A model generated the notes under the pieces. It was not told the origin of the DNA and did not search any database. It saw only the letters and a program-made list of their open reading frames with translations. DNA of 64,000 nt from Methanoregula sp. (GTDB lineage Archaea; Halobacteriota; Methanomicrobia; Methanomicrobiales; Methanospirillaceae). The position numbers and the translations under genes were made by a program. The stretch is from NCBI RefSeq assembly GCF_028712425.1, contig NZ_JAQTQD010000002.1, positions 62,001-126,000 of the forward strand, read 5' to 3'. Of this stretch, positions 63,442-64,000 are shown piece by piece (position 1 is the first letter of the stretch; the number at the start of each line of letters is the position of its first letter).

Positions 63442-64000
63442 CTACATCTCTTCTTCGGTGTCTTCGTCCCTGAAATCCCGGAGGTTCCGTGCGCCCGTTT
63501 TGTCCCGGTCCAGCAGCTTCGGATCAATGTGCCACTCGCTCCGGCGCAGGAGCCCGTGGAGCGTGCTCGCCTCCCGCACCGTGAGGTTGCACCGCCCGAG
63601 TATCCGGCGGATGAGGATGAGCGTATTCTCGCGCTTGAACTTCGGGTGGTGGATGCCGTCGAGATACCGGTCGATGTGCTGGTAGAGATACTCCATATCC
63701 TGCGGCGGGCAGAGGGCGTAGCTCGGCAGCGGGAGGTTCGCGAGCTCATAACAGACCACGCCGACCGCGTGCGAGAGGTTGAGGATCGGGTAATCCTCGT
63801 TCGTGGGAATGGAGCAGATCATGTCGCTCCGTTTCACCTCCTCGTTATTGAGCCCCCAGTTCTCGCGCCCGAAGAGGATCGAGATCCGTCCGTCAATATC
63901 CTTCACCCGCTCGCGGAGTTCTTTTGGCGAATAGAACGGCATCCGCATAGCGTGGCAGATCGACTTGCTCACGGTTCCGGTTGTTGCGATGATGATGTTG
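63442..64000 (-). CDS. SpoU/TrmJ-family RNA methyltransferase (start beyond window)
   Basis: The stop is at 63442 and the frame is open to base 64000, so the N-terminus is missing; about 185 codons are visible. IIIATTGTVSKS precedes the SPOUT knot motifs ILFGRENWGLNNEEV and IPTNEDYPILNLSHAVGVVCYEL. These bind SAM in 2'-O-methyltransferases of the TrmJ type, which modify tRNA position 32 in archaea. The C-terminal part (KRENTLILIRRILGRCNLTVREASTLHGLLRR) is the helical extension of archaeal TrmJ-like proteins. An acidic tail (DFRDEDTEEEM) ends the protein. Confidence 0.9.
   Translation of the reverse strand, partial: NIIIATTGTVSKSICHAMRMPFYSPKELRERVKDIDGRISILFGRENWGLNNEEVKRSDMICSIPTNEDYPILNLSHAVGVVCYELANLPLPSYALCPPQDMEYLYQHIDRYLDGIHHPKFKRENTLILIRRILGRCNLTVREASTLHGLLRRSEWHIDPKLLDRDKTGARNLRDFRDEDTEEEM

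Overview
The window looks like chromosome from a hydrogenotrophic methanogen of the Methanomicrobiales, close to Methanoregula (inference). Supporting gene content includes a form III RuBisCO, archaeal-type threonyl-tRNA synthetase, family B DNA polymerase, XPD/Rad3-type helicase, PyrD/PyrK, and many PAS histidine kinases with the RHDIxNQ H-box common in methanogens. Archaeal TATA boxes lie about 25 nt before several start codons. No rRNA or tRNA gene was recognised.

Layout. 1-13.5 kb is a mostly minus-strand signalling block: five multi-PAS kinases (one cut by the left edge, one lacking its phospho-acceptor histidine), a stand-alone response regulator, an orphan substrate-binding lipoprotein between two kinases, and one opposed small cysteine-cluster protein. 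13.4-18.6 kb holds an iron alcohol dehydrogenase, an alpha/beta hydrolase, RuBisCO, a GyrI-like protein, a GNAT acetyltransferase and a 64-residue protein.

18.65-24.2 kb is the most unusual part: a tight seven-gene operon. It starts with a regulator that joins a four-cysteine motif, an ArsR-type DNA-binding domain and a flavodoxin domain. A flavodoxin, a flavodoxin/ferredoxin protein, two paralogous NapH-like membrane iron-sulfur proteins, a four-helix membrane protein and a radical SAM enzyme follow. It reads as a self-regulated membrane electron chain serving a dedicated radical enzyme (inference).

24.2-41.7 kb is mainly housekeeping: a lipoprotein, uvrB, a secreted C39-like peptidase, a membrane-anchored HTH protein, polB-mdh, pyrD-pyrK, a duplicated sensor pair, mobA, ogt, an XPD-like helicase and a membrane protein. 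Between uvrB and the peptidase (27.29-27.52 kb) lies a run of hairpins that looks like an undescribed structured RNA.

41.9-43.4 kb carries an orphan antitoxin with a palindromic operator and a DUF4143 ATPase. 44.1-56.2 kb is a complete type I-B CRISPR-Cas locus (cas8b-cas7-cas5-cas3-cas6-cas1-cas2-cas4), then a leader and an array of 47 full repeats plus one decayed repeat, with two duplicated spacers. 56.2-64 kb holds purB, a kinase-response regulator pair, another response regulator, thrS (with three copies of a 19-bp element upstream) and the 3' part of a SpoU-family RNA methyltransferase gene.
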